Source: Planctomycetota bacterium (GTDB lineage Bacteria > Planctomycetota > Phycisphaerae > WQYP01). Taken from it: a stretch of DNA of 9,692 bases. The DNA is taken from contig JAKBAC010000130.1 in the NCBI GenBank assembly GCA_021809365.1, forward strand, positions 1 through 9,692, read 5' to 3'. How positions within the stretch are numbered: position 1 is the stretch's first letter; the number at the start of each line of letters is the position of its first letter. Position numbers and translations under genes: made by a program. The notes beneath the pieces were generated by a model that saw nothing but the letters and a program-made list of their open reading frames with translations, made no database searches and was not told where the DNA came from. Below are positions 1 to 7,154 of the stretch, piece after piece.

Positions 1-504
1 CCCGGCGATGATCCCATCCTCAATGGGTTTGAGGAAGTTCACCGCTTTGCAGGTTCCCCGGCAAGTTGCATACACCACCGCATGTCCATGAAACACGGCC
101 CAGAAGCGTGACCCGCGCACCGAGTTTTTCCGCATGACTTTCTGCAGCAAGCCTGGAAAAACTCCCAGTCGGTCAACGCCCTGAGCCGTACATGTGACAT
201 GGTGCATCCCCAGCAACTGCCTGGGTGATTCGGTCAGCCGAATCTCATGAAAAGGTTCCAGCCACTGCGTGAACTGCAACAGCGCCTGGCGCGGCTTTAT
301 CGGCACATCATCCGCGGTGAATTGTCCGCCGGGCCGATCAGATCCCTCTGCCTGATTGTCGCCGACGATCATCTCCAATTCCATCTCGATACTTTCCGCC
401 GCATCATGGATCAGCATGTGGCCGTCGGCTCGTGGCAAGGCCACAAAGTCATTGGGAACTTCCACGGAGAAACCGCTGCCGTAAACCGTTTTCCATCCAC
501 GCAT
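1..504 (-). CDS. Hypothetical protein, C-terminus outside the window
   Basis: An uninterrupted minus-strand frame runs from position 504 off the left edge, 168 codons without a stop, so the C-terminus is missing. The ATG at 504 is preferred because a GGAGG lies 8 bases upstream. An in-frame ATG at 549 would add 15 residues but has no ribosome binding site, and the frame is closed by a TGA shortly beyond it. The protein starts MRGWKTVYGSGFSVEVPNDF, a strand-rich beginning like that of small alpha/beta proteins. An acidic segment (around residues 35-65) follows, then a Trp/Phe-containing middle (QFTQWLEPFHEIRL) and a hydrophobic FWAVFHGHAVVYATC segment near residue 140. There is no signal peptide, clear membrane helix or catalytic motif. 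I do not recognise the family. Alternating polar and hydrophobic strands make it a credible real protein, and the plus-strand frame across it (247-711) looks like its shadow. Confidence 0.6.
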   Translation of the reverse strand, partial: MRGWKTVYGSGFSVEVPNDFVALPRADGHMLIHDAAESIEMELEMIVGDNQAEGSDRPGGQFTADDVPIKPRQALLQFTQWLEPFHEIRLTESPRQLLGMHHVTCTAQGVDRLGVFPGLLQKVMRKNSVRGSRFWAVFHGHAVVYATCRGTCKAVNFLKPIEDGIIAG

Positions 505-549
505 GGGACAGGCCTCCAAAAGGGCCGCGACTTGTGGCGGGGTCTCCAT

Positions 550-1004
550 CAAGTCGGCAATGGATGCCGACCGATGAGCGACCGCCAAGCGGCCAGTTCT
601 GATTATTCAACTCTCGAACTTCGATGCGGTTCTGGATATGTCAGAGACAGACAAAACCGCCGAAACAAAAATGTTAATACTTCTATCGAATGTTGGGGGG
701 CAAATCATTAACCGAATTCCAAGTGATTTTCTTTTTAGGACGTTGCGGCGTATCGCACACGCATAAGGGCGTGATAATAAATCCATCCCGTGGTACCAGA
801 ACCGCCCGGCCCCGTTGCACAATCTGAAATTTGAAATCTCAAATCCCCCGCCCCATCCCCTTTTAGCCGCGCGTGCTTGCACCGCGCGTTTTCCGCGGAA
901 ATGCCACAAACGCCCATAACGCAACGGCGCACCATTGCGCCCGATGGGATGCTAAAACGGTAAAATCGCGTATGATTATTCCGTTCACCATGGAGATATT
1001 CGCG
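550..1004. other. Gene-free region upstream of xseA
   Basis: No frame on either strand here looks like protein. Three things are visible. A perfect 6-base inverted repeat AAATCA/TGATTT (702-707 and 722-727) is followed by a short T-rich run. A possible degenerate copy of the dispersed hairpin repeat seen at 3348 and 6038 begins near 771. A low-complexity word, TGAAATTTGAAATCTCAAAT (825-844), is built of repeated AAAT/AATC pieces. Small hairpins sit just before xseA, for example GCGCA/TGCGC at 927-940. A TATGAT (971-976) could be the xseA -10 box, but no good -35 hexamer pairs with it. Confidence 0.5.
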
Positions 1005-2636
1005 ATGAGCGGCGAATTATTTGACAAACCTCTTTTTGACTCTCCCAAGGCCTCGCCGCGCAAACGTGGCGGCACCAGAAAAAGCCCGGAACGCAAACCG
1101 CCCGCCGCTATAAAACCCGCAGCGAGCTTTGCCGTTGGTTCGCCCCAAACCACTCCAGAGCCGGCAACAAAATATCCCGCGCCCGGAGATTCCCCATCCG
1201 GAAGCAGGGGCGTAAGCATATCGCCCGAAGCGCCGCCGATTCGCACCATCAGCGAAGTCAACGGTCTTATCGGCCGTACTCTCCAGTCGCACCTGCCGCC
1301 GGTGCTCCGCGTGCGGGGCGAAATATCCAACTTTAACGTCTACAGCAAGGGGCACGCCTTTTTCAAACTCAAGGATGAGCGATCCGAATTGCCCTGCATG
1401 ATGTGGCGTAATGATCTGGAAAAACTGCGGTTCAGCCCGGCGGACGGTCTGGCGGTGATTGCGGAAGGCTCAGTGAAGTTATATGAGGCACAGGGGCGGT
1501 TGCAGCTTTATGTCAGCTCCATGATTCCGCAGGGTGCCGGGGAATTGGAGCTGGCGTTTCGGCAACTTTGCGACAAGCTCCGCGCGGAGGGCCTGTTTGA
1601 CGCAGCGCGAAAAAAGGCGATTCCATTATTGCCGCGGCATATCGTGGTCATAACCAGTCCGACCGGCGATGTATTTCATGATGTATTAACCACCGCCGGA
1701 CGCCGGTTTCCAAATATTCACATCATGCTCTTTCCCGTCCAGGTGCAAGGCGCGCCGGCGGCGGCGGAACTCGTGCGGGCGATCGACCTGGTCAATGCCC
1801 ATGCGGTGGCCATCGGGGGCGTTGATCTGATCCTGCTGGTGCGCGGTGGTGGCTCACTGGAAGATTTATGGGCATTCAATGAAGAATCCGTTGCCCGGGC
1901 CATCGTCCGCAGCGCCATTCCCATCGCCACGGGCATCGGCCACGAACCGGACATCACCATCGCCGACCTGGTGGCGGACTTACGCGGCCCCACACCCACG
2001 GGAGTGGCGGCCATGGTCATTCCTGAAAAAGCGGCTTTGCAAAATCGCGTTGAATCGCTCGGGGATCTGCTGGCCAGGGACCTGATCATGCGCTGCCGCG
2101 ACGGGCGTAACAGCGTCGCCATCAGGCAGGCGGATGCCACCGATGCGATTCATCGTGCGTTACGGGTGGCGGTGCGAGAAACGGAAGCCGCCGCGCGGCA
2201 GATCGCCGATATCGAGCCGCGCCACAAGGTGGCGCAAGGCTGGCGACGGTTGGATAATGGCTACGATCGGCTGCGCCAGTACGGTGGCGCACGCATTCGG
2301 ATGGCCCGGGATCAACTGGCGGACAATTCCCAGAAATTGCAGCGGTGTTCACCCCATTTGCGCCGCGCGGAATTGACCGCCCGGCTCGACGGCCTGCAGG
2401 CCCAACTGATGGCCGCCATGCGCAACAGCCGCCGATTGACTTTTCGCCGCGTGGCCGAACTGGAAAAGCAATTGGATCTGGCCGGGCCGATACAAGTGTT
2501 GAAGCGCGGCTATACAATCACCACGGATATTCACGGAGCGGTGATAAAATGCGCCCGGCAGGTCAATGCGGGCGAGCCGATTGCCACGCGCACCGCGGAC
2601 GGAACCTTCAGCAGTGTGGTTTCGCAGCCGCAATAG
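1005..2636 (+). CDS. xseA: Exodeoxyribonuclease VII large subunit
   Basis: This is the catalytic large subunit of exonuclease VII, a cytoplasmic nuclease that degrades single-stranded DNA to oligonucleotides in repair. I place the start at the ATG at 1005 (543 aa) because a GGAG lies 9 bases upstream. The frame stays open back to 873, but the 44 extra residues are not family-like. Residues 1-75 are a Pro/Lys/Arg/Ser-rich, probably disordered extension. An N-terminal OB fold follows at about 80-170 (ISEVNGLIGRTL, VRGEISNF, GHAFFKLKDE). The nuclease domain starts with VVITSPTGDVFHDVL and carries the hallmark VRGGGSLEDLWAFN, then ATGIGHEPDITIADLVADLR, then a PTPTG segment. A long, presumably helical Arg/Ala/Gln-rich region precedes the closing LKRGYTITT and VNAGEPIATR motifs. 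E. coli XseA is about 456 aa, so the surplus is the N-terminal tail plus a long coiled region. No xseB lies next to it. Confidence 0.96.
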   Translation: MSGELFDKPLFDSPKASPRKRGGTRKSPERKPPAAIKPAASFAVGSPQTTPEPATKYPAPGDSPSGSRGVSISPEAPPIRTISEVNGLIGRTLQSHLPPVLRVRGEISNFNVYSKGHAFFKLKDERSELPCMMWRNDLEKLRFSPADGLAVIAEGSVKLYEAQGRLQLYVSSMIPQGAGELELAFRQLCDKLRAEGLFDAARKKAIPLLPRHIVVITSPTGDVFHDVLTTAGRRFPNIHIMLFPVQVQGAPAAAELVRAIDLVNAHAVAIGGVDLILLVRGGGSLEDLWAFNEESVARAIVRSAIPIATGIGHEPDITIADLVADLRGPTPTGVAAMVIPEKAALQNRVESLGDLLARDLIMRCRDGRNSVAIRQADATDAIHRALRVAVRETEAAARQIADIEPRHKVAQGWRRLDNGYDRLRQYGGARIRMARDQLADNSQKLQRCSPHLRRAELTARLDGLQAQLMAAMRNSRRLTFRRVAELEKQLDLAGPIQVLKRGYTITTDIHGAVIKCARQVNAGEPIATRTADGTFSSVVSQPQ

Positions 2637-2920
2637 CCCTTGCGGCATTCGCCATCACAATTGGGTGCAACGGCCACGCGATTCCTTCCATGGTTGTGTG
2701 GAACATGTCGGTATCATCCGTCTTCGGTGGTGATCCCTGGTTCCATTGTTTTTTTTGCGGTTGTTCGAATTATATGACGCCGATTTCACAGCGCAACAGA
2801 TGTATACTCTCAACGCCCACAAAAAGCAGACGAAACATCAACGTTTTCATCAGTTCACGCAGAGGGGTAGCGCATTTTTCGCCAGCATTATTTTAGTTGC
2901 GGCCATACCTGCGCTATTGT
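2637..2920. other. Intergenic region between the 3' ends of xseA and rpmA
   Basis: This 284-base gap separates two converging genes and contains no credible gene, including no xseB. It holds one candidate terminator (2710-2756). An isolated TATACT at 2803-2808 has no matching -35 hexamer. Confidence 0.45.
2710..2756 (+). terminator. Possible terminator for xseA
   Basis: An imperfect hairpin (2710-2720 with 2725-2736) has a perfect CCG-TCTT-CGG tip and a bulged lower stem. It is followed, after 12 bases, by a run of eight T at 2749-2756. The gap between stem and T-run is longer than in a classical intrinsic terminator, so this is tentative. It lies 73 bases after the xseA stop. Confidence 0.3.
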
Positions 2921-3199
2921 TCAACTCTCTGCCGATCTCTGCTCTGCGGCGACCGCCGCTACCGGTTCCACCGAAACTTTATGATTGGGCGCAAAATGCA
3001 CGCGGCCATTCGCCAATGCAAAAAGGCTGTCATCCCGGGCCAGACCGACATTTTTACCGGCGCGATATCGGGTACCGCGCTGACGGACGATAATGGAGCC
3101 GGTGGTGACGGTTTCACCGGCATAGGCTTTGACGCCCAGATATTGCGGATTACTGTCCCGCCCGTTTTGCGTGGAACCTTGACCTTTTTTATGTGCCAT
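2921..3199 (-). CDS. rpmA: 50S ribosomal protein L27
   Basis: This is large-subunit ribosomal protein L27, whose flexible N-terminus reaches toward the peptidyl-transferase centre. The protein is 92 aa (usual length about 85-90) and starts [20 protein letters not shown], the standard L27 N-terminus. It has no sign of the cleavable leader found in Firmicutes. The family core is clear: [27 protein letters not shown] and [14 protein letters not shown]. The tail is a variable Ala/Glu-rich stretch. The ATG at 3199 has a GGAG 7 bases upstream; the same frame is open to 3418, but that extension is not L27. A strong promoter lies 70 bases upstream. It is transcribed away from rplU, which is unusual because these two genes are commonly a co-directional pair. 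Confidence 0.96.
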   Translation of the reverse strand: MAHKKGQGSTQNGRDSNPQYLGVKAYAGETVTTGSIIVRQRGTRYRAGKNVGLARDDSLFALANGRVHFAPNHKVSVEPVAAVAAEQRSAES

Positions 3200-3269
3200 G
3201 ACACATCTCCAATGCAACCTGTGCAACCAGCGGCGAATCAGCATCGCCCGCGAATTTCGCAAGTCATTA

Positions 3270-3297
3270 AGTATACACATCCATACGTACTTTGCAA
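3270..3297 (-). promoter_or_regulatory. Sigma70-like promoter for rpmA
   Basis: Read on the minus strand, TTGCAA (3297-3292) and TATACT (3275-3270) are separated by 16 bases. The -10 box is a 5/6 consensus match and the -35 box is 4/6. Transcription would begin near 3263, giving a 5' leader of roughly 65 bases before the L27 start. Confidence 0.65.
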
Positions 3298-3347
3298 GGG
3301 CCGCTATTGGAGTGCCGCTCTTCGAGAGCAAGTGGCGATTGGAGGGT

Positions 3348-3382
3348 GTGGCAATAAATCCGAACCAGGGGTCCGGGGTGCG
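3348..3382 (+). repeat. Dispersed hairpin repeat, copy A
   Basis: The 35-base unit begins GTGGCAATAAATCCG, continues into an imperfect stem (CCGAACC at 3360-3366 with GGTCCGG at 3370-3376) and ends CCGGGGTGCG. The first 15 and last 10 bases are identical to the copy at 6038-6071, while the hairpin between them differs. A 5' GTGG next to a small hairpin resembles the layout of REP elements. It lies in the rpmA-rplU divergent region, upstream of both promoters. Confidence 0.6.
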
Positions 3383-3509
3383 AATTTCCAGGACGAACCA
3401 TTCTCTTAGCGCCGGCATTTATGCCGTTGATGTCGCCGTTCGCCCGGAAAAATTGCCACGCCCGTCAATTGGAGCGCGGGATTAAAATTGGACTCCTTTT
3501 TGCGGCAAC

Positions 3510-3538
3510 TTGATTTACTGGTGCGCTTGCCGCATACT
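3510..3538 (+). promoter_or_regulatory. Sigma70-like promoter for rplU
   Basis: TTGATT (3510-3515) and CATACT (3533-3538) are separated by exactly 17 bases. Transcription would start near 3545, leaving about 65 bases of leader before the L21 start. It faces away from the rpmA promoter. Confidence 0.55.
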
Positions 3539-3609
3539 ACCGGGTCTTGCCCGGGGTTGCCGGATTGGCCGGCGTGATGGGCGTGTTGTTGCATCAGGGA
3601 GGCCGCTAT

Positions 3610-3927
3610 ATGGCTTACGCGATTGTTGAAGACAGTGGAACGCAATTCAAGGTTGAAGCCGGCGATAAGCTGGAAGTTGATTTACGCCCATTGGCTGAAG
3701 GTGCCACGACCATTACTTTTGATAAAGTTCTGCTGGTTTCCGATGATTCCGGAGTGAAAATCGGCCAGCCGCAACTGGCCGGGGCCACCGTCACCGCCAA
3801 AATTATCGGCGAAATGAAAGCGGACAAGATTTTTGTAGAACGCTTTACCCGCCGCAAGGGCTTTCATCGCCGCGTCGGCCATCGCCAGCGCTACATCGGC
3901 ATTCAAATCGAATCCATCAAGGTTTGA
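3610..3927 (+). CDS. rplU: 50S ribosomal protein L21
   Basis: L21 is a small large-subunit protein that binds 23S rRNA. The protein is 105 aa, the normal family length. It starts MAYAIVEDSGTQFKVEAGD and shows DKVLLVSDDSGVKIGQPQL in the middle. It ends with the basic L21 signature RRKGFHRRVGHRQ followed by a short beta strand. I chose the ATG at 3610 because it has GGGAGG 7 bases upstream; the frame is open to 3547, but the extra 21 residues do not match L21. A promoter lies at 3510-3538. The last 11 bases overlap the end of the convergent gene at 3917-4360. The usual partner rpmA is not downstream but is divergent, upstream. Confidence 0.96.
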   Translation: MAYAIVEDSGTQFKVEAGDKLEVDLRPLAEGATTITFDKVLLVSDDSGVKIGQPQLAGATVTAKIIGEMKADKIFVERFTRRKGFHRRVGHRQRYIGIQIESIKV

Positions 3928-4360
3928 TTTTTGTTGCAGACTCATCCGGGCGCGGAATTGCCGCCAGCGGCTTACCGCAATGGCGGCAGAAGCGATCCGG
4001 ATAATCATGGGGCCAGCCGCAATTCAGGCAGTTGTGGGTTTTAGATGCTTCATCCGCATCTTCAACGATGTGCGCCAGTCGCCGCACCTGTGCCAAAAGC
4101 AGGTACCACAAGCCCAGCACCAGCATGATGCTGGAAATAATCAGCAGCGAATACGCGATAATCGCCTGCAGTGTCGTAAACTGCCCGATATGAAACGTTC
4201 CCCATATCGATACGCCATAGAGATACCAGCCCGGCGCGGCCGTCAACACCGCCACCGCCAGCATCAGGTACGCAATGCGACGAAAGCGTTTTCGCTTGCG
4301 GATCACCGAGGTCGGCAACCCAACATCGTGTGGATGCAATGGCGGCGTGTCGGCGGTCAT
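3917..4360 (-). CDS. Small membrane protein with C-terminal zinc ribbon
   Basis: This 147-residue protein belongs to no family I can name. A basic segment RKRKRFRR (21-28) precedes two predicted membrane helices at about 29-50 and 66-90. A short charged linker follows, then a C-terminal zinc ribbon CLNC (111-114) and CRHC (125-128), the pattern CxxC-x10-CxxC seen in zinc-ribbon proteins. The basic residues before helix 1 suggest that both ends are cytoplasmic. The ATG at 4360 has GGAG 5 bases upstream. It starts 16 bases after the guaA stop on the same strand, so it is probably co-transcribed with guaA. Its 3' end overlaps the end of rplU by 11 bases. A sensory or scaffolding role is only a guess from the architecture. 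Confidence 0.82.
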   Translation of the reverse strand: MTADTPPLHPHDVGLPTSVIRKRKRFRRIAYLMLAVAVLTAAPGWYLYGVSIWGTFHIGQFTTLQAIIAYSLLIISSIMLVLGLWYLLLAQVRRLAHIVEDADEASKTHNCLNCGWPHDYPDRFCRHCGKPLAAIPRPDESATKIKP

Positions 4361-4376
4361 GGAAGCTCCAACAAGA

Positions 4377-5972
4377 CTACTCCCACTCTATTGTACCCGG
4401 CGGTTTGCTGGTGATGTCATACACCACGCGGCCAACCGCGCGTACTTCATTGACAATCCGGCTGCTGATCCGGGCCAGCACATCATACGGTATGCGGCTC
4501 CAATCCGCCGTCATAAAATCGGTGGAGTCCACGCTACGCAAGGCAATGACCGGTTTATATCCCCGGCCATCACCCATCACGGCCACGCTGTTAATCGGCA
4601 GCAACACCGCAAATGTTTGCGCGGTGGACCGATACAATCCGGCCGCCACAATTTCTTCCAGTAGAATTTCATCGGCATCGCGCAGAATGGCCAGCTTGTC
4701 GCGGGTTATATCACCTATGCAGCGCACGGCCAATCCGGGACCCGGAAAGGGATGCCGCCAGACCATATTTTCCGGTAATCCCAGCACTTCTCCAAGGCGT
4801 CGGACTTCATCCTTGAATAGTTCGCGCAGTGGTTCCACCAGCTCAAAGCCCAGTTCCGCCGGCAGTCCGCCGACATTATGGTGCAGTTTGATATTCGCGG
4901 CGGTCCGGGCATAGCCCTGGCCGCTTTCAATCACATCTGGATACAGCGTTCCCTGCGCCAGAAAACGCGCCTCGGCAATGCCGGCGCTGGCGCGCTTGAA
5001 CACATCAATAAACGCCTTACCTATTATTTTCCGCTTGGTCTGCGGCTCAGTGACGCCGGATAGCGCGTTGAGAAATTCATCCGCCGCATCCACCACCCGC
5101 AGATCAATATGGAAGTGATCGCGGAAGGTGCTCTCCACACCTTCGCGTTCATTTTTTCGCAACAGACCGTTATCAACAAAAATGCACGTCAGTTGGTTCC
5201 CAATCGCCCGGTGCAAAAGCGCCGCCGCCACCGCGGAATCCACGCCGCCGGACAAACCGCAGATCACACGGGCCGCCCCGACCTGCTTTTGCACCTTTTC
5301 AACAGTAATGTCCAGAAAGTTGCCCATGCGCCAGGTTCCGGCGGCATGACACACACGGTAAAGAAAATTCTCCAGAATTTTCCCACCGTGCGGTGTATGC
5401 GTAACTTCCGGGTGGAATTGCACGCCGAAAAATGGCCGCGTCCTATGCCGAATCGCCGCCAGAGGACACGTTGGCGTGGAAGCCAGTGAAATAAAATCGG
5501 GCCCCAATTCCTTGACCTGATCGCCATGACTCATCCAAACGCCGGTTTCCTCGGGTACCCCGGTAAACAAGTCACCGCTGTATCGCGCCGCATCTGTCCC
5601 CTGCGGCACATGCAGCCGCGTGGCCCCATATTCCGCCGCCGCTCCGGGCTTAACCTGCCCTCCGAGCAACTGTGCGGCAATTTGCATTCCATAACAGATT
5701 CCCAGCACCGGAATGTTGAGATCAAAAATTTTGGGATCACAGCGCGGAGCGCCGGCTTCATAGACGCTCGCCGGTCCACCGGAAAGAATCAGCCCTATGG
5801 GATTCATCTCCCGCAGCTGCGCCAGAGAAATATCCGGTGCCACCAGCAGCGCATGAACGCCCGCTTCACGCACTCTGCGCGCGATGAGTTGCACGTATTG
5901 CGAACCAAAATCCAGAATCGGAATGGTCTGTTCGCACTCTGGTTGGGCGGTATGATGCGGTATTTTATCCAT
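4377..5972 (-). CDS. guaA: GMP synthase (glutamine-hydrolysing)
   Basis: GuaA converts XMP, ATP and glutamine to GMP, the last step of de novo guanine nucleotide synthesis, in the cytoplasm. At 531 aa it has the expected length and all domains. The class I amidotransferase domain (about 15-210) has nucleophile Cys93 in GICYGMQ and His187/Glu189 in QFHPEVTH. The ATP-pyrophosphatase domain has its P-loop SGGVDS at 241-246, then [11 protein letters not shown]. The C-terminal dimerisation/XMP-binding domain has [29 protein letters not shown] and the terminal KPPGTIEWE. All catalytic residues I can check are present. No Shine-Dalgarno sequence precedes the ATG at 5972, unlike most other genes here, and a promoter-like pair sits so close that the mRNA may be leaderless. 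A zinc-ribbon membrane gene follows after 16 bases. Confidence 0.98.
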   Translation of the reverse strand: MDKIPHHTAQPECEQTIPILDFGSQYVQLIARRVREAGVHALLVAPDISLAQLREMNPIGLILSGGPASVYEAGAPRCDPKIFDLNIPVLGICYGMQIAAQLLGGQVKPGAAAEYGATRLHVPQGTDAARYSGDLFTGVPEETGVWMSHGDQVKELGPDFISLASTPTCPLAAIRHRTRPFFGVQFHPEVTHTPHGGKILENFLYRVCHAAGTWRMGNFLDITVEKVQKQVGAARVICGLSGGVDSAVAAALLHRAIGNQLTCIFVDNGLLRKNEREGVESTFRDHFHIDLRVVDAADEFLNALSGVTEPQTKRKIIGKAFIDVFKRASAGIAEARFLAQGTLYPDVIESGQGYARTAANIKLHHNVGGLPAELGFELVEPLRELFKDEVRRLGEVLGLPENMVWRHPFPGPGLAVRCIGDITRDKLAILRDADEILLEEIVAAGLYRSTAQTFAVLLPINSVAVMGDGRGYKPVIALRSVDSTDFMTADWSRIPYDVLARISSRIVNEVRAVGRVVYDITSKPPGTIEWE

Positions 5973-5978
5973 GCGGCA

Positions 5979-6007
5979 ATTCTAACCGGACACAGTGATG
6001 GTGAAAA
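5979..6007 (-). promoter_or_regulatory. Candidate promoter for guaA
   Basis: On the minus strand TTTTCA (6007-6002) and TAGAAT (5984-5979) are separated by 17 bases. The -10 box ends only 6 bases before the guaA ATG, so transcription would begin at or next to the A of the start codon. This agrees with the lack of a ribosome binding site, but the -35 box is only a 4/6 match. Confidence 0.4.
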
Positions 6008-6037
6008 TGGTCGCGCGGAATCCTTATGTGCCCGAGC

Positions 6038-6071
6038 GTGGCAATAAATCCGGCCGTGGTGCCGGGGTGCG
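6038..6071 (+). repeat. Dispersed hairpin repeat, copy B
   Basis: This 34-base copy is in the same orientation as the one at 3348-3382. It shares GTGGCAATAAATCCG at the left and CCGGGGTGCG at the right. Between them is a perfect 5-base stem, CCGGC (6050-6054) and GCCGG (6061-6065), with a 6-base loop. The stem bases differ from copy A, yet pairing is kept or improved, which points to a selected hairpin. It lies just beyond the guaA promoter candidate. Confidence 0.6.
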
Positions 6072-6116
6072 GGTGGGCCTGTGACCGATTCTGCAACGCG
6101 GCGGCACCGCCAGCAT

Positions 6117-6210
6117 TTAGGAGTTAGGAGTTGGCCAAGCATTCAGGAGTCAGGAGATAAGAGGTGGACGGGGAGCTGGGAGAAAGGAGTTAGGAGCCAC
6201 GAGGTAACAG
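6117..6210 (+). repeat. Low-complexity GGAGTTAGGAG repeat tract
   Basis: The purine-rich word GGAGT(T/C)AGGAG and variants recur at 6119-6133, 6145-6155 and 6186-6197. The preceding phrase AGCATTTAGGAGTT is echoed by AGCATTGAGAAGTTAGGAGT near 6592-6612, and CAGGAGACAGGAGGCAGGA lies near 6869. The unit is degenerate and not a regular tandem array. It does not encode a sensible protein in any frame. Confidence 0.55.
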
Positions 6211-6457
6211 ATTGCGACCTGATGTTTAGCGAGCGAGGCGGCTTCACCGCGCTTTAGGGAGGCGACGATCGCGCGACGAACGATGGGGTTAACCGCAAAG
6301 GGGCACAAGGGCGCAAAGGGGTGACGACGACGACGGAATTTACCACAACGACACAACGACACAAAGATGCGACGATGGAACGACACGTTTCAACGAAACG
6401 CTGCGCTTCAACGAGCAACGAACAACAGGGTTGAGCTGTCGATGCGACGACCAAGGT

Positions 6458-6560
6458 GCTCAAGTTGCCCACGTTCGGGGGGCAAGTTGCCCAAGTTGGG
6501 CAAGTTGATGGGAGCGTTGATTTTAGCGGGTTTGGTTCAAGTTGCCCCAGATGCCCAAGA
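6458..6560 (+). repeat. CAAGTTGCCC word repeats
   Basis: The decamer CAAGTTGCCC occurs near 6460, 6482 and 6539, with related GGGCAAGTTG and GCCCAAGTTG between them, giving both direct and nearly palindromic copies. Spacing is irregular, so this is neither a CRISPR array nor a regular satellite. Confidence 0.45.
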
Positions 6561-6901
6561 TGTTTTTGGCCCCCATGGGGGGGCAGTATTTAGCATTGAG
6601 AAGTTAGGAGTTAGAAGACTTTTTGGGCGCGGAATGTGCGCGAGCATCGTAATTTATTTGTGTGCGTAGCGATCCTCATGGCTGAGACGGAGCCATTGAT
6701 GCAGGCATGTTATTTACTTGTCAAACGGCGGCCAGCCAGCTTAATGATCAATGAGCAAAGATCAAAAATTCGGCGTGCGCCGTGCGACACCCGGACAATC
6801 ATGGGTGGTCTGGGTGCCGTGGAGAAGCTATAGGGGGTGACGGGGGCGGGTAATGACGGCTTTCAGTTTTCAGGAGACAGGAGGCAGGAAGCCTTGCGCG
6901 T

Positions 6902-6938
6902 CGCTCACGCCCCGCCAGCGGCCAAAATCCCTGCGCCA
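6902..6938 (-). repeat. Dispersed repeat family 2, partial copy
   Basis: Read on the minus strand this fragment carries TGGCGCAGGGATTTTGGCCG. It matches the inner part of the copy at 7094-7154 (TGGCGCAGGAATTTTGACCG) at 18 of 20 bases. The GGCATCGCG end seen in the other two copies is absent, so it is truncated. Confidence 0.5.
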
Positions 6939-6990
6939 AAAAATATGAATTTGTTTTTGCGATTGTTACCGTCGTTGGTAAATCCAATGT

Positions 6991-7049
6991 AAGGCATCGC
7001 GAAGAAATAACCTGAGCATTCTGGCTGGTACTTTTGGCCGCCGGCGGCG
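6991..7049 (+). repeat. Dispersed repeat family 2, forward copy
   Basis: The copy begins with GGCATCGCGAAGAAATAAC (6993-7011), an exact 19-base inverted match to 7136-7154. It continues with similarity through TGAGCA and TTTTGGCCGCC to the perfect palindrome CCGCCGGCGG (7038-7047). It is inverted relative to the copies at 6902-6938 and 7094-7154. Confidence 0.6.
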
Positions 7050-7093
7050 TTGCCCGCTCGTTACAGAATCCATGCGGATATGCGCCTCGCGAG

Positions 7094-7154
7094 CGTCTTG
7101 CTGGCGGTCAAAATTCCTGCGCCATAATTGCTCACGTTATTTCTTCGCGATGCC
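7094..7154 (-). repeat. Dispersed repeat family 2, inverted copy
   Basis: On the minus strand this copy begins GGCATCGCGAAGAAATAAC, then continues GTGAGCAATTATGGCGCAGG and TTTTGACCGCC. Its 19-base end pairs perfectly with 6993-7011 across a 124-base interval, so the two copies could form a long stem-loop. A smaller TGGCG/CGCCA stem lies inside at 7102-7124. Confidence 0.6.

Noticed and set aside
247..711. 154-residue plus-strand open frame
   Set aside because: It lies opposite the minus-strand gene at 1-504, which has a good ribosome binding site and a more protein-like sequence.
873..1004. Upstream extension of xseA to the ATG at 873
   Set aside because: The 44 extra residues are not family-like, and the ATG at 1005 has a well-spaced GGAG.
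2803..2808. TATACT as a promoter for a small RNA
   Set aside because: No -35 hexamer at a suitable distance and no structured transcript or terminator downstream.
6117..6560. CRISPR-like array
   Set aside because: Repeat words are short, degenerate and irregularly spaced, with no unique spacers and no cas genes.
6367..6669. 100-residue plus-strand open frame
   Set aside because: It translates repeat words (Arg-, Cys- and Gly-rich), has no ribosome binding site and no family resemblance.
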